Assembly (NCBI GenBank): GCA_944989445.1
Contig: CALYLW010000208.1
Coordinates: forward strand, 1,282,975-1,346,974
Direction of reading: 5' to 3'
Length of the DNA stretch: 64,000 bases
Origin: Ampullaceana balthica
Lineage: Eukaryota; Mollusca; Gastropoda; Lymnaeidae
Under the pieces are notes generated by a model. It was given only the letters and a program-made list of their open reading frames with translations. It was not told the DNA's origin and searched no databases. Below are positions 11,686-26,139 of this stretch, piece by piece. The position numbers were made by a program, and so were the translations under genes. Numbering within the stretch: the first letter of the stretch is position 1; each line of letters opens with the position of its first letter.

Positions 11686-12503
11686 CTATAGAGAGTAAAA
11701 CCAATATCTTGTTAGTATGGCTTAAAATTAATTTTTTAAAAAGGAAAGTTAGAGGGGGGGGGGAGAAGCTAATTTGTACGTACGCATAGTGGAGGGGTCC
11801 CGAAAATGTACGGGGCTTAACATGGGGGGAGGGGGTACGAAATTACGACCATTTGTGATTAGGTAATATGTGGCCCCTTTTTAATTTTCTATTTATTTAT
11901 TTGAGAAGTAAAGTTTGAAGAGATTTGTCTTTAGTGCAGTCTTGAAGGCCTTAGTAGTAGGAATGCTGCGAATGTTTAATGGTAGATAATTCCATTGTTT
12001 GGGGCACAAAAAGAGAAAGACCTTTTGGTGCAGACAACCGTGGAAAGATATCTATACGCGATGCTCATTTGACGAGGCTTGCCAGTAAAATCAAGAACCG
12101 GGTCATCATAAGAGTTTTAAAATAACTCTACTCCGAAAGAGAATCTCACATGTTTTAATTTCTTACAATGCGGGAAAATGATAAAGTGTTCAAAAATTAA
12201 ATAATATTTCTTTCGTATTTTAAAACAGAGAAACAAATGTAAACAGTGTTCCATATTCCCAAACACGTAAAAAAACATATTTAGAGAGGTAATTTATAAG
12301 GAGAAACTGGTAGGTACAAGAAAAACGCTATACTTTGCACTCTCAACAAAAATAAGTCTTTTTCATTTTAATATTATTTAATAATAGACTTTTATGCTTA
12401 AAGGAAAAATAAGAAATTCACAAATTATTTGGACACAGAAAGTTCAAATTGACATTGGATCAAATTAAAGTAATTTGTACGTGAAATTAAATCCCATTAA
12501 TAT
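11686..12503 (-). other. 3' flank of the aminopeptidase gene, including the likely 3' UTR
   Basis: On the minus strand this is immediately downstream of the stop codon. It contains G-runs near 11753-11762 and 11825-11835, a copy of the GATGCTCATTTGACGAGGCT repeat (12060; a relative lies at 6487) and AT-rich sequence. No other gene is seen. Confidence 0.5.
12367..12382 (-). promoter_or_regulatory. Candidate polyadenylation signals (two ATTAAA)
   Basis: The complement of 12367-12372 and of 12377-12382 each reads ATTAAA, about 120-135 nt beyond the stop codon. No canonical AATAAA lies closer on this strand. ATTAAA is the commonest variant signal. Use of either is an inference and no cleavage site can be shown from sequence alone. 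Confidence 0.3.
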
Positions 12504-12662
12504 TTAGGTTTTAATAAATCCTTTTCGTTCAAGATACTTTTTAAATTTGGGAAAATTTTCTTTCATCCATGCTACTTTCCCCTTGACATCTTCAACAGCT
12601 TTAATCAAATGAGTCTCGCCTTCACCCAAGTTCTCTTTGTTGAGTTTAATGAACTGTTCAAG
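12504..12662 (-). CDS. Aminopeptidase exon O (terminal exon, stop TAA)
   Basis: 159 nt including the TAA stop (12506-12504). The acceptor is a strong CTCTCTCTCTTCAG. It encodes LEQFIKLNKENLGEGETHLI, then the terminal amphipathic helix with VKGKVAWMKENFPKF, and ends FIKT. It matches the last helix of M1 aminopeptidases (E..I..N..W...N). Confidence 0.93.
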   Translation of the reverse strand, partial: LEQFIKLNKENLGEGETHLIKAVEDVKGKVAWMKENFPKFKKYLERKGFIKT

Positions 12663-15600
12663 CTGAAGAGAGAGAGAAAAATATACGGATTGCAGTTACC
12701 GGGCAACAGTGACATATTGATTGGTAATGCTAATATATCAGAACACGTCTGTTTGGATTAGCGTATTGGTACAAGAGTATTAGCATTGGCGTATTAGTAC
12801 AAGAGTATTAGGATTAGCGTATTAGTACAAGAGTATTAGGATTGGCGTATTAGTACAAGAGTATTAGGATTGGCGTATTGGTACAAGAGTATTAGGATTG
12901 GCGTATTGGAACAAGAGTATTAGGATTGGCGTATTGGTACAAGAGTATTAGGATTGGCGTATTGGTACAAGAGTATTCGCATTGGCGTATTAGTACAAGA
13001 GTATTAGGATTGGCGTATTAGTACAAGAGTATTAGGATTGGCGTATTGGTACAAGAGTATTAGGATTAGCGTATTAGTACAAGAGTATTAGGATTGGCGT
13101 ATTAGTACAAGAGTATTAGGATTGGCGTATTAGTACAAGAGTATTAGGATTGGCGTATTGGTACAAGAGGATAAGGATTAGCGTATTGGTACCAGAGTAG
13201 TAGGATTAGCCAATTATTACAAGAGTATTAGGATTGGCGTAATTTAAGGAGTCGTTATTTGAACAAGAGAATTTAGAAAACAAGTGTATGATTAAAAGTG
13301 TATTTTAAATACAGTTAGAATAAATGTATGATTACAAGTGGTATCGAAGAGCTGTTCACAACAAATGCATTAGGGCAAAAGTTTAAGAACGGGAGCGTTA
13401 TGGTTTTTATTTACATTTGGCCAGATCACATAGAAGATACTCGGGGTTTAGATGCAAACACCTGACGGTGTAGAGGATATTTATGTATTTACATTGGGTA
13501 GATCACATAGAGGATATTTGCTGCTTAGAGACAAACACCTTTCGGTGTAGAGGATATTTATGTATTTATTGTGATTTTATTTGAAGTTATTTCACGGCTG
13601 TCTTAGAGCGGTACATTTTAAGACGAAAATTTAAGCTGAAAATTGGTATTATAATTCTATACATGTATTTATAAAAATGATGATGAAATATAAAAATTTA
13701 TTTTATAAATGTTATTTTATTCTTAAGTATATCAAAATGTGTCGGCTCTGTAGCTCTAGCAATCTGCGTACATGACGTAATTTTACCTATTAATTAATAA
13801 ACATACAATTTTTAAAAAATAATTTATCATGCAAATTCTTACTTCTTGCAGTTCTTGCTTTGTTTTAAGGGATGAGGTGATTACTGGAATGGTGTGCGAT
13901 ATAAGAGAATCCCTCTTACTGCAGAAAAGCGAGATAACATACGAACTTAAATGCAGTCTTTAGTTAAACACAGTAACATTGAAATTGTTCCTTACATTAA
14001 TGTATAAGGAAAAGGAAATTGTCTGTAACCTTCACCTTGGCATTTTCGGATAATTGAGACCCAGCTTGTCGATACTAAACTCTTAACAAATACAAATAAT
14101 ATGGTTCAGCAAGCCTAGAGTTCAAAGCATAGATCAAAGTTTGAACGAATGAATGCTTTCATCGATGGCGCTAACACTATCCATGCTAAACTATAGCATG
14201 CTCCTTGCACTTGGTGTTTTAATACTCTATTAAATATTAAGGAAAACTGTTCCACAGTTTTGGAACCGCTGATTCAAAAAAGCGTACGCCAAGGTACTTC
14301 CTAGAAGTGTCCAAGAACTACAGAAGGGTCTGCAGCGCCTTTAGATACATGTTCTGATGTTAATTCCTTCAAATATTGTGGCGCTGATCTATCCGTACTG
14401 CTATACGATAGTGACAGTGAAAGTGACAGACACGTTTGATCTGTTCTTTGAGTTGTACCCATAATGTACGTCGTAATAATAAATGGAAAATATTGTTGGA
14501 TAAAATTAAAGAAGCTAAAGCTCAAACGTTCATGTGTTTCATAGCAAGATGGACGAAATTTGGCAGAATAATATTGACAAAATGAGATATAAATCTATTT
14601 TTAGCTGGTGAACATGAAAATGCAGATCATTAATTTTGTAGTTGTGAATGATGGGAGAGTGGGAATGTTGATGTGATCTAGAAAAGTTATACAGAGTTTC
14701 AGGTAAAAGGGGGAGATTTTTAAACATATTTTTATACCCGTAAAACGCCGCAAATGAAAAAACGTATGATCTAAATACAAGTGCACATTTATAATATTAA
14801 ACTTTTGTACTCTAATAAAAAAAATTGCATTTTACATTTTTTTAGAATATTTGCGTAAAAACAAAAATCATTTAGAAAATTAAAAAGTTATTTGTTCATT
14901 CTTATGCCTTTTGGGCTAAACTTTAAAAGCAGTTTTAATATTTTTGTTACATGTGTCACAATTGCAAAAATTATATTTTCTGCTGTATTTCAATTATTTA
15001 CTTTTTTCAAGTGATGGCTTTAATTGTTGCAAATAGTATCAAGACAGGCAGTTTGAAAATGTTGATCATATCTTTCCTATACACCATTTCCTATACACCC
15101 TTTCCTATACACACTTTCCTATACACCCTTTCCTATACACCCTTTCCTTTGCACCCTTTCCTATACACCCTTTCCTATACACCCTTTCCTATACACCCTT
15201 TCCTATACACCCTTTCCTTTGCACCCTTTCCTATACACCATTTCCTATACACCCTTTCCTATACACCTTTTCCTATACACCCTTTCCTATACACCCTTTC
15301 CTATACACCCTTTCCTTTGCACCCTTTCCTATACACCATTTCCTATACACACTTTCCTATACACCCTTTCCTATACACCCTTTCCTTTGCACCCTTTCCT
15401 ATACACCATTTCCTATACACCCTTTCCTATACACCCTTTCCTATACACCCTTTCCTATACACCCTTTCCTATACACCCTTTCCTATACACCATTTCCTAT
15501 ACACCCTTTCCTATACACCCTTTCCTATACACCCTTTCCTATACATCCTTTCCTATACACCATTTCCTATACACCCTTTCCTATACACCCTTTCCTTTGC

Positions 15601-17711
15601 ACCCTTTCCTATGCACCCTTTCCTATACACCCTTTCCTATGCACCCTTTCCTATACACCATTTCCTATACACCATTTCCTATACACCCTTTCCTATACAC
15701 CCTTTCCTATACACCCTTACCTATACACCCTTTCCTATACACCCTTTCCTTTGCACCCTTTCCTATACACACTTTCCTTTGCACCCTTTCCTATACACCA
15801 TTTCCTATACACCCTTTCCTATACACACTTTCCTATACACCCTTTCCTTTGCACCCTTTCCTATACACCCTTTCCTATACACCCTTTACTATACACCCTT
15901 TCCTATACACCATTTCCTATACACACTTTCCTATACACCCTTTCCTATACACACTTTCCTATACACCCTTTCCTATACACCATTTCCTATACACCATTTC
16001 CTATACACACTTTCCTATACACCCTTTCCTATACACACTTTCCTATACACCATTTCCTATACACCATTTCCTATACACCATTTCCTATACACCATTTCCT
16101 ATACACCATTTCCTATACACCATTTCCTATACAACCTTTCCTATACACCATTTCCTATACACCATTTCCTATACACCATTTCCTATACACCCTTTCCTAT
16201 ACACCCTTTCCTATACACCCTTTCCTATACACACTTTCCTATACACCCTTTCCTTTGCACCCTTTCCTATACACCCTTTCCTTTGCACCCTTTCCTCTGC
16301 ACCCTTTCCCTAAGCAAGACAGATGGTGTTAATTGTGAAATTTTTTAGTTTAGTGAACTAAGCACGTGAAATCATATTGCATAGAAATAAAATAGAAACA
16401 ATAAGTCGAATTAACTAACAAATAAAACAAACCTGTAAAAACAAAGTTTTTGATTATAAATCCCTTATATATGAGACGTAACTATAAGTATTGATTATGT
16501 TCAAACGCGACAAACATTTACAGAATGAATCTGTCTTAACTCCCTTTTGCTTTACAAACCCGGTGGCGGGTGGGAGAGGGGAAAGGTCTGGTCACCAATC
16601 GCTGGACCGAGCTCAGCGGGACACATAAAATGTAAACAAAAGCACGCCGGTACATCGACGGATGGCGACAACGAGCGAACTGAACTGTCACGTGAAAAAA
16701 ACAACAATAAAAAACCGTGAAAATGAATTACATACGTTGTAGAGAGATAAACTAAAAATGCATTAATTTATTTATGGTACATTCGATCGATCTGAAATTT
16801 TGATACGATGCATTGTTTGGTGACACGAGTCTATGTGCCAAATTTCAGCTCGATGGCATTACGGAAAGTGGGTCATTTTTTACTTTTGTTTTTTCCGCCC
16901 GCCCGACGACGAACGACAGACAGAGAGACAGAGAGAGAGAGAGACGGCCGTGAAGTTAATATATTTAAAAAGTTAAAATACAAGTGAAATGTAACTATTA
17001 AAAAATGTTTTACAAAACTATAAACAGTGGTATAGCAGATAGAATCTAATTTAACCCTTGTAAACAATGGTAGAGTAGATATTAGATATAATCTAATTTA
17101 AATTCAAACCTGTTTGCTACATGTCGACTAAGTCTACATTTATTTGATCCTTTAAGCGAATACACCAAAGGAAAACAATAAATACAAACAAATTATTGAA
17201 TAAATACAAGACATAAAACTCCCCATAACCTGGACAGTGACAAGATGCAGAAGAAATTATAATTTAAGTTATTATATTTCAGACCTTATGTCACAAAGCT
17301 AACAAAACAAACAGTAGGTCACTCACAGGAGTGTTGCATAATTAGCCCTAAAAAACAACCAGGCCAGGCTTTGGCTCAATGAGTTTGCTCTGATCGCACG
17401 CCCGATGGTGTAATAGATTTCACCGCCAGGCACCGTACTGTTCTCCTCTACTATTTCATTGAGGATGCTGGAACAAAGGAAAGTTATTTTTTAAGAAATG
17501 TACAAAGAATGTGTTTAGTGTTATTAGGATTAACAACATGATCCCACAATCATCAAACCTTGCAGTAAACGAAGATAGTTCCTACAGCAGATGGAATGTA
17601 AGCGGGTAACGCGTGTTCCATCAGGAAATGGAATATCATTTTTTTAAAAGGAATTCATTTAAATTTTAGATAATGGATTTAATGAATTAAAGAATGAACT
17701 ATATATGTGTG

Positions 17712-17775
<64 letters not shown>

Positions 17776-20700
17776 TGTGTGTGTGTGTGTAATGTTTCTA
17801 GAAAAGTATGTTTTTGTAAAAGGATATGATTTTGTTTACATTGAAAGCATTTATAAATATATGTGAGTTACAATTTGTTTCTAAGGCATCGTGAGCCGAA
17901 CTGCTTACTGTGGTACTGAGCCATATAATTTATCAAATTATTATTATTATCATGTTTATTATTATCATTATTATTATCATTATTATTATTTAATTTTTTT
18001 TAACGGAGGCATTTAGTCTATTGTTAGTTTTAAGCTGCAAAATTATATTTTTTTCCGAAAATGTTTTCTAGACTTGCTTGATACTTTTTTACAAATACAA
18101 ACCACGTGACATGATCCTATCAGATCCTTTGTATTGACATAGGATCACACATGTTTACAGCCACAGTGTTCACATCAAAATGTAGGACCACGATGAATGC
18201 TTTACATGATTAGCAAACTTCAGTTTATAATAAAGTTTGTTAAAGTCATGTTCCATTATCAAGGGTTTATAATAAAGTTTGTTAACGTCATGTTCCAGGA
18301 TCAAGGGTTTATAATAAAGTTTGTGAACGCCATGTTCCAATATCAAGGGTTTATAATAAAGTTTGTGAACGCCATGTTCCAATATCAAGGGTTTATAATA
18401 AAGTTTGTGAATGTCATGTTCCAGTATCAAGGGTTTATAATAAAGTTTGTGAACGTATGTTCCAGTATCAAGGGTTTATACTAAAGTTTGTTAACGCCAT
18501 GTTCCAATATCAAGGGTTTATAATAAAGTTTGTGAACGTCATAGTTCCAGTTTGTGACTTTCTCCCCAAATTTGATCCCTTTGTACTGAGTGTCCTCGAC
18601 GATCACGAAGGACAAACAAGAACATGTTCTTATGTCCTGTGAAATTATATTTTCTATTTGGGTTCCCGTTTCCGGTGGAATAAGATGTTCCCAGCTGGTT
18701 GCCTTCTATTCCTTTATGGGATCCCTTTGCTCAAAGTGATCCCCTTCCATAGGATTCTGTTGCCGTGTGATATTAAGGATGATCTATTTTGTTTAATTGC
18801 TTGTAAATATGTGCGGTGATCGAGCGGCAGCGCATTCGTCTGGCGTACCGAGAGTCATGATTTGGAATACTTGCTGCCGGGGCTAAGGGTGTCCCCGATT
18901 CCACCCAGCTCCGAATGGGTACCTGGCTTTAGTTAGGGTAAAATAATGGGCTAAGGGTGACCCAGAGTCCACCCCGCTCCGAATGGGTACCTGGCTTTAG
19001 TTAGGGTAAAATAATGGGCTAAGGGTGTCCCAGAGTCCACCCAGCTCCGAATGGGTACCTGGCTTTAGTTAGGGTAAAATAATGGGCTAAGGGTGTCCCA
19101 GAGTCCACCCAGCTCCGAATGGGTACCTGGCTTTAGTTAGGGTAAAATAATGGGCTAAGGGTGTCCCAGAGTCCACCCCGCTCCGAATGGGTACCTGGCT
19201 TTAGTTAGGGTAAAATAATGGGCTAAGGGTGTCCCAGAGTCCACCCAGCTCCGAATGGGTACCTGGCTTTAGTTAGGGTAAAATAATGGGCTAAGGGTGT
19301 CCCCGAGTCCACCCCGCTCCGAATGGGTACCTGGCTTTAGTTAGGGTAAAATAATGGGCTAAGGGTGTCCCAGAGTCCACCCAGCTCCGAATGGGTACCT
19401 GGCTTTAGTTAGTTTAAAATAATGGGCTAAGGGTGTCCCAGAGTCCACCCCGCTCCGAATGGGTACCTGGCTTTAGTTAGGGTAAAATAATGGCCGCTGG
19501 GCATTGTGTTAGCCACACAATCCCCTCGTATGTCGTGGCTACAGAAACTTGTGAACACTGCTTCACTTGCCCCATAGGCCAGCACGTTCTGGAAAGGGAA
19601 CTTTACATATGCGCTTTACATCATTTCTTAAGATTATTGTTTCGAAATGGATTATTTCGAATAATCCGTTGCGTTTCCTCCCTACCAGCTGTATGTCAAT
19701 GCCAAGATTTTAGTTGTTATTTTTCGTTCTGTTGGAGTTAGACGGCTTTTAATAACCAAGCGAGTTTTACTTTAATCCTTCTCGTAATAATTGATTTTAA
19801 CAAATCCTGTAAGTATCGTAAATAAAATAAATAATGAAATATTCTGGGATTTTCTTAATTGACTGAAATGTATTGAATATTATTTTTTATTTCCATACAT
19901 TCTTTAAATCTGTAGCCGAGTGGTGGCTATGATGGTTGTATTACTGTTGTTTATAATATTGCAGTGCACACACACTAACTGAATTGCTAATGATACAACT
20001 AAATAAATGCAGGTCGTGAGAATTATAGTTTTACTAACTGTTTATTTTGATAATTTCTTTCCTACGGTTAACACACAGTTACTGACGTCTAAGTATCTGA
20101 ACACAGGAAACACAGTTTACAGTTATAAGTTATACTACTGTCTCTAGCACTGTCCTAAGTCTCGTCCCTCGCTGACTCTCACTCTCCAACTTCCTCTCGT
20201 CTCATACCGTCCTCTCCTTATATTGCTCACCAAAGGTATGTGGCTGACACTCGAGAGTGCCCCCTTGGTGTGAGCAATAAAATTTTCCGTCATTCAGTCC
20301 CTAACCCAGGTCCGACGAGTAGCAGCTAAGGTTACCCCCATCGTTCCGTAATGATCCCCACTCTTTAGTCTTGTTCACAGGCACTAAAAATTTCGTTTCC
20401 TGCTTCTAACAGAAGTGCAATTGTTCTACACCCCTACCTTACGGGGCTGGGGGTGGGGAAAGGCCAGAATCCCCCAGTTTCCGAGTCCACTATATCTTGG
20501 AGCCGGATGTACTCCCTCTCGGTCCCTGTCAGCCCTTTGCCAGGGTGCGTGAGGGAGAGGGGAAGGAGTGGGGGGAGAGGGGAAGGAGCAGTGGCGGCGC
20601 CCCATGTATGTTTAGGGGGCACAAGGCCACATCTCTATCAGGTTTTACCTATGTTTGCAGAGAACAATTTTCCCTCCACGTGTACGAGAAGATCAACAAT

Positions 20701-23700
20701 TATGTTGAAAAAAATTAGTCTTAAGTTCTTTTTATTTATGCATTTTAGAATCAAGCAGTGTTGTAATAATTGTATATAACCACTAAAATAAATGTATATT
20801 ATGTAAATAAGAATATGTTTATTTGAATTGGAACGGATTAATCATTTTCAAATTATTTCTGAGGGGCCGTTCAAAAAGTACGTCACGCTCAAGAGGGGGG
20901 GGGGAGGGGGTGTAAGAAAGTGTGACAGTTTTTGACAGGGGGGAGGGGGGTCAAGCCATGTGTGACGTCACGCTGTTTTATATTAAATTTTGATTATTTT
21001 GTTAATAAAAAATAACATTTTTGTTCGAAAGTGTGACGTACTTTAGAGGGGGGGGGGTCTGAGATGTGTGACAGTTTGTGACAAGGCGGAGGGGGGGAGT
21101 TAAAAATGATCAAAAATAGCGTGACGTACTTTATGGACGGCCCCTTGTAGAAAAATATTTTTGGTATACGTCCTGTTTTGTTTAAGTCCAAGAGTCCGGA
21201 ACGGATTAAAGTCATGGTGTATATCATTCGCCAAATCTACTCAAAATTCGTTTTTCTGCTTTCAAATGTATGCGAAAAAGCAAACTACATACACATGGTG
21301 AGCGTTAATGTTAAATTTTGTGAGCCTCTGTTTATGTGTATGCATGTATTGAGGCGAAAGTTTGTAATTAAAAGAACCTACCTCGAAATCTGTTCAAAAT
21401 TTTTGTTACAGCTCAAAGCATTTTTCAGCCCTTCCGTTTCCTTATGCTTTTTGTCTATCATCTGGATTGTGGAAAATGAAAGGAAATGGCGTAAGAGACT
21501 TTAGGCACAACTATAATCTAAATTCTAATGTTTCAGTCTTAAGAAATATTTAATTTAGGAGCATGTATCAAAATAAAGTCTTGGAAGAAATATAGTTCCA
21601 CAAATAACTCGTTATGAACGTCCGCGTAAACGTGTTCAATATGATTGGCTGTAGGAGTCATATGTGTTTGAGGGACCAATCGCTATCGATGACCGGACAG
21701 AACATTGCCTTTTATTATATAGGACAGGAGCATGCATCTATAAGGTGTAATATTTAATATAGGAGCATGTATCTATTAGGTGCAATATTTAATATAGGAG
21801 CATGTATTTATTAGGAGCAATAATTAATATAGGAGCATGTATCTATTAGGTGCAATATTTAATATAGGAGCATGTATTTATTAGGTGCAATATTTAATAT
21901 AGGAGCATGTATTTATTAGGTGCAATATTTAATATAGGAGCATGTATTTATTAGGTGCAATATAATTTAATATAGGAGCATGTATCTATTACGTGCAATA
22001 TTTAATATAGGAGCATGTATTTATTAGGTGCAATATTTAATATAGGAGCATGTATCGATTACGTGCAATAATTAAAATAGGAGTATTTATCTATTAGGTG
22101 CAATATTTAATAGAGGAGCATGTATCTATTACGTGCAATATTTACTATATATAGGTGCATGTATTTATTAGGTGCAATATTTAATATAGTAGCATGTATC
22201 TAGTCGGTAATATATTCGGTGCAATATTTAATATAGGAGCATGTATCTATTCGGTGCAATATTTAATATAGGAGCATGTATCTATTAGGTGCAATATTTA
22301 ATATAGGAGCATGTATCTATTCGGTGCAATATTTAATATAGGAGCATTTATCTATTAGGTGCAATATTTAATATAGGAGCATGTATCTATTCGGTGCAAT
22401 ATTTAATGTATCATTATGTATTTATTAGGTGCAATATTTAATATAGGAGCATGTATCTATTATAAAAGTGTGAGTTCATTCTTAAAGACGTTCATAAGCA
22501 ATGAATCCACATAGGACGAAATAATCGTTTGTGTAGAGCGGTGGTTCCCAAAGTGGTCCGTACGGCGCCCCAGGGGTCCGCGGTACCTTTAAGGGGGTCC
22601 GTGGAAAATTAAAATTGATTTGGGGGTCCCTGAACAACGCCAGGGGGTCCGCGCAAGGTTTAATTTAAAACAATAAAACTGTGATCAATTTTTATCATTA
22701 TGGAAATTAAACTAATTAACAATAAATAAAATAGTATTTTTTCATATAATTAAATACGATCTTAGGTGCTATCAGTACAATGGTGTTTTGCCTAGAAAAT
22801 GTAGTAGAACTGAGTTAATTTCCACAGCTATAACCAATCAAAATACTTGGTTATTGAAAGGTCTAGCTTGATGTGTAAGAAATGCGGAAATCCAATGATT
22901 AAGTCAGAGAAATACAAGTTTTTTACTTGAATCGGCGAGGGTTGCAAGGTTGGGTATTTTTCGATGTGTCTGGAAGTTATATTTATCTAAATTGTATCTT
23001 ATCATCAAAAATTATTTTCAATAGTGCTTTACTGTAGCAGGCCATTGAAAACGTTAACAATTATTAACACTGGTTTGTTACAGCACATAAGAGAATGAGT
23101 GAGCTCTGGGCCGGTTTTAGACTTGATGTGGACCTAGACTATTTGAGATATTGGAGCCTTAGGCTATTTTAGATATGGGGGCCCTTTTGAAGTCCAGATA
23201 TTATATGTCAGTGATATGAAAAAAAAATGCGGTGGCCTCCAAGAAAGGCGTTGGCCCTAAGATATAGCTTGAATAGCAAAAATGTAAATCCAGCACTGAG
23301 TGAGCCAATAAAACAGTGTTGTTGAATATTTGAAGTATGGCTAAATGTTTGGAAACAGATTCGAAATGTGAAACGTTATTTTCTGAATTAAAAAGACTTT
23401 TTGAAGTTAAAGCAATACCCTTGACTTTCTGGCATACTTAAAGCAAACTGTAGCAAATGAATTTTCAGTACATTGTGTCACTCATCGACATCATTTATTC
23501 GCAAACAATCTTAGTGAACGTTTGCATGGATCACTAGATGTCGTCATTAGTGCAGTTAATAAAATTAAAAGGAATGCCTTGAATGAGAGATTATTTACTG
23601 AACATTGTTTGGAAAATGAAGAAGACTATTATCGTTTACTTATTAGCACAAAAGTGCGTTAATTATCATAAGTACGTTTTTAAATCGATTCTAAGCTGTC

Positions 23701-26081
23701 TTTGATTCAGTGTTGGAATTCCAGGAAAACAAAGACAATGATTTGCGACACAATTAACTTTTAAAAAAGACATATCCTTTATGAATGATTTATTTAACAA
23801 CTTTAAAAAGACTAATTTGATTCTACAAGGTAACCAATTAAATTTAATCAAAATTGAAAGCGTAATATCTGCGTTTGTTCTAAACCTTTTTCTGTACAGA
23901 CAAAACTTAGAAACAGGAGAATGTTCTCAATTTCCAAATCTTTCAAAATTGCAAAGTAGAGATAAAGATTTCCTGGCTTACTGTCAAAATTTAACAGCTC
24001 TTCATGCTGACCTGAACCAAAGATTTGAAGGTATTCCTCACTTGGATATTCCCGATTGACAGTTGAACGCTTTTACAAACTCAGATCCCAAACATATATG
24101 AATCCATACTAATACAGGAGCAGCTTATTGAAATGAAGAACTTGAACCAATGTTTGAACTAGGATACCACAAATTCTGGTTACAAAATCAGATGACAATT
24201 TTATATCTTGCATTATGGTTTATTGTACAGAAGTTAACTGCTTTCCCTTCTTCCTATTTGGTAGAACAAAGATTAAGTGCCGTTATGAACCTCATCATAA
24301 AAAAAAACAGAAACGGACTAGAAATTGGTGCTCGTGGAGATTTGCTGTTGCTAAACAAAAACATTGAGTCGGACATAAATACACTAATAAAATCACATCA
24401 CGTTCATCAAAGTTATTAATTGTTTTCAATTTTATTTCAAACAAAAGTTATACAATTTTAATAAATACTTCTTCAACCATATGTTGCTTTTTTGGGTTTG
24501 TAATTTTTGTACTATGCATTTATGAAGTTTTTTCACATGGGGGTACGTGGGGGAAATTTTGACTATAAAAGGGGTCCATTGGTCAAAAAAGTTTGGGAAC
24601 CACTGGTGTAGAGGGAGCGTCTGTAATGCTAATTGTGTACGAAAGACGATAAGTATAATGACATTAGTTCTTTAATAAATGTAGATTGGTAGTTATGTAG
24701 GTAAGGGGAAGAACGAAAGAAAAAAAGAAAGATAGAAAGAAAGAAAGATAGATAGATAGAAAGAAAGAAAACGTATAAGATATTAGGTCTTCCAATACCT
24801 CAGTAACATTAAGCCAAGCACTTCGTCCACCATGCTCTATGCCAGCACAAAAAACGGTACCTTTGATATTAACGTCTATGCTGCAGAAAGAGAAATTTAT
24901 TTACACATATAGCAAAACAAATGTTTGAGTATTTTAAGAGAGTTTTTTTTAAATAAATGTTTATTTGAACATAATTAAAACCCATAAACTATCATATAAT
25001 ATAAAACCTCAGAAGCCACAGCTTTTTAAAAATAATTAAGTGGATTCAAATGTGTAAATATGAAAACAGCATTAAGTCATCTAATTTGATACAAGAGATT
25101 CTCATAAGTGAAACACGTTAGGTCACTTCGTCCGACCGTCCAACCAGTGGTGAACCAAGGCGAAAAATATTAGTTGTAACCGGGGGGGGGGTGGTGGGGT
25201 TGGTGGCGGCGGGGGTGGGTGGGCGGGGGGGGGGCGGAGGAGTGAGGGAGGGAGGGGTGGGCGAGGGGGTGGGGACTTAGTTCTTTTACATCCGACGACA
25301 TTCTAAAGACGTAGAGACACGCACAAAACACAGGTGGGCGCAAGCTTGAAATAAACGCAATTTTGTTATGAATGCAAGCTTGCAAGACACAAGTTCAGAT
25401 AACACTGTGATTTTAAAGAGGCTTGAAATGACTATTATTTCATTTGTGTACGCCATGCGACCACAAATCAGAGGACGTAAAATCTAACTCACACAAACGT
25501 AGTTTGGTTCTTCATCCAAAGTTCAAATTGCTGCTTAGCTTGGTTCACAGCTTCCTCGAGTCCAATCGAATATGCAAACACTCCAATTAAATGTCGCATT
25601 TTTCTGGAGTTAAAAATTTAAGAATTAATTTATTAATTAAAAATTTTAATTTTCCTTTTGATGACATGGGACACTGTCAGGTTTTGAGTATCACTGGTCT
25701 GAAATATTGCACATAATAGTGTGGGTAATAGTGCGCACCGGACTATGGTGTGTCACACCGAGACGAACAATGAGCGAAAGGAGAAGAGTGAGGAAAGTGC
25801 AGCAACCTAACGTATGTTTATGCTATGTTGAGATTGAATAAACTTGTTGATATACTTGTGACTTGGAATTATTGTAATAAGTGAATATCAATTGAACTAG
25901 AGTACGAAAGAGTCTTAATTATCCAGTACCCAGAACGCAACAGACACCACAAACATTTTAAAATAGATCTTAGTCACTGTCACTATGCAATATATCTAAT
26001 GTGATATTTATGATCAATGTTTTGTTTGTTAAAGAGATGAACATTTGCGTTTTGAAGAGGAAGTAAAGACTCTTAACACAC

Positions 26082-26139
<58 letters not shown>

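Noticed and set aside
9478..11698. Long plus-strand ORFs (256 and 714 codons) rich in KHDITT/NTILQ repeats
   Set aside because: They are readings of a stop-free 22-bp tandem unit; the same protein words appear in all three frames and there is no unique sequence, start context or conserved domain.
14951..16348. Three overlapping ORFs (465, 364 and 193 codons) with SYTPFPIHPFLYTL repeats
   Set aside because: Product of the 14-bp array read in three frames; no real gene would be coded equally in all three.
19911..20430. Solo LTR bounded by TGTAG…CTACA
   Set aside because: The ends look LTR-like but the flanks (AAATC and CCCCT) show no target duplication. Kept only as a note in the intron description.
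25673..25933. Solo LTR bounded by TGTCAGG…CAACAGACA
   Set aside because: No matching target duplication and weak terminal complementarity.
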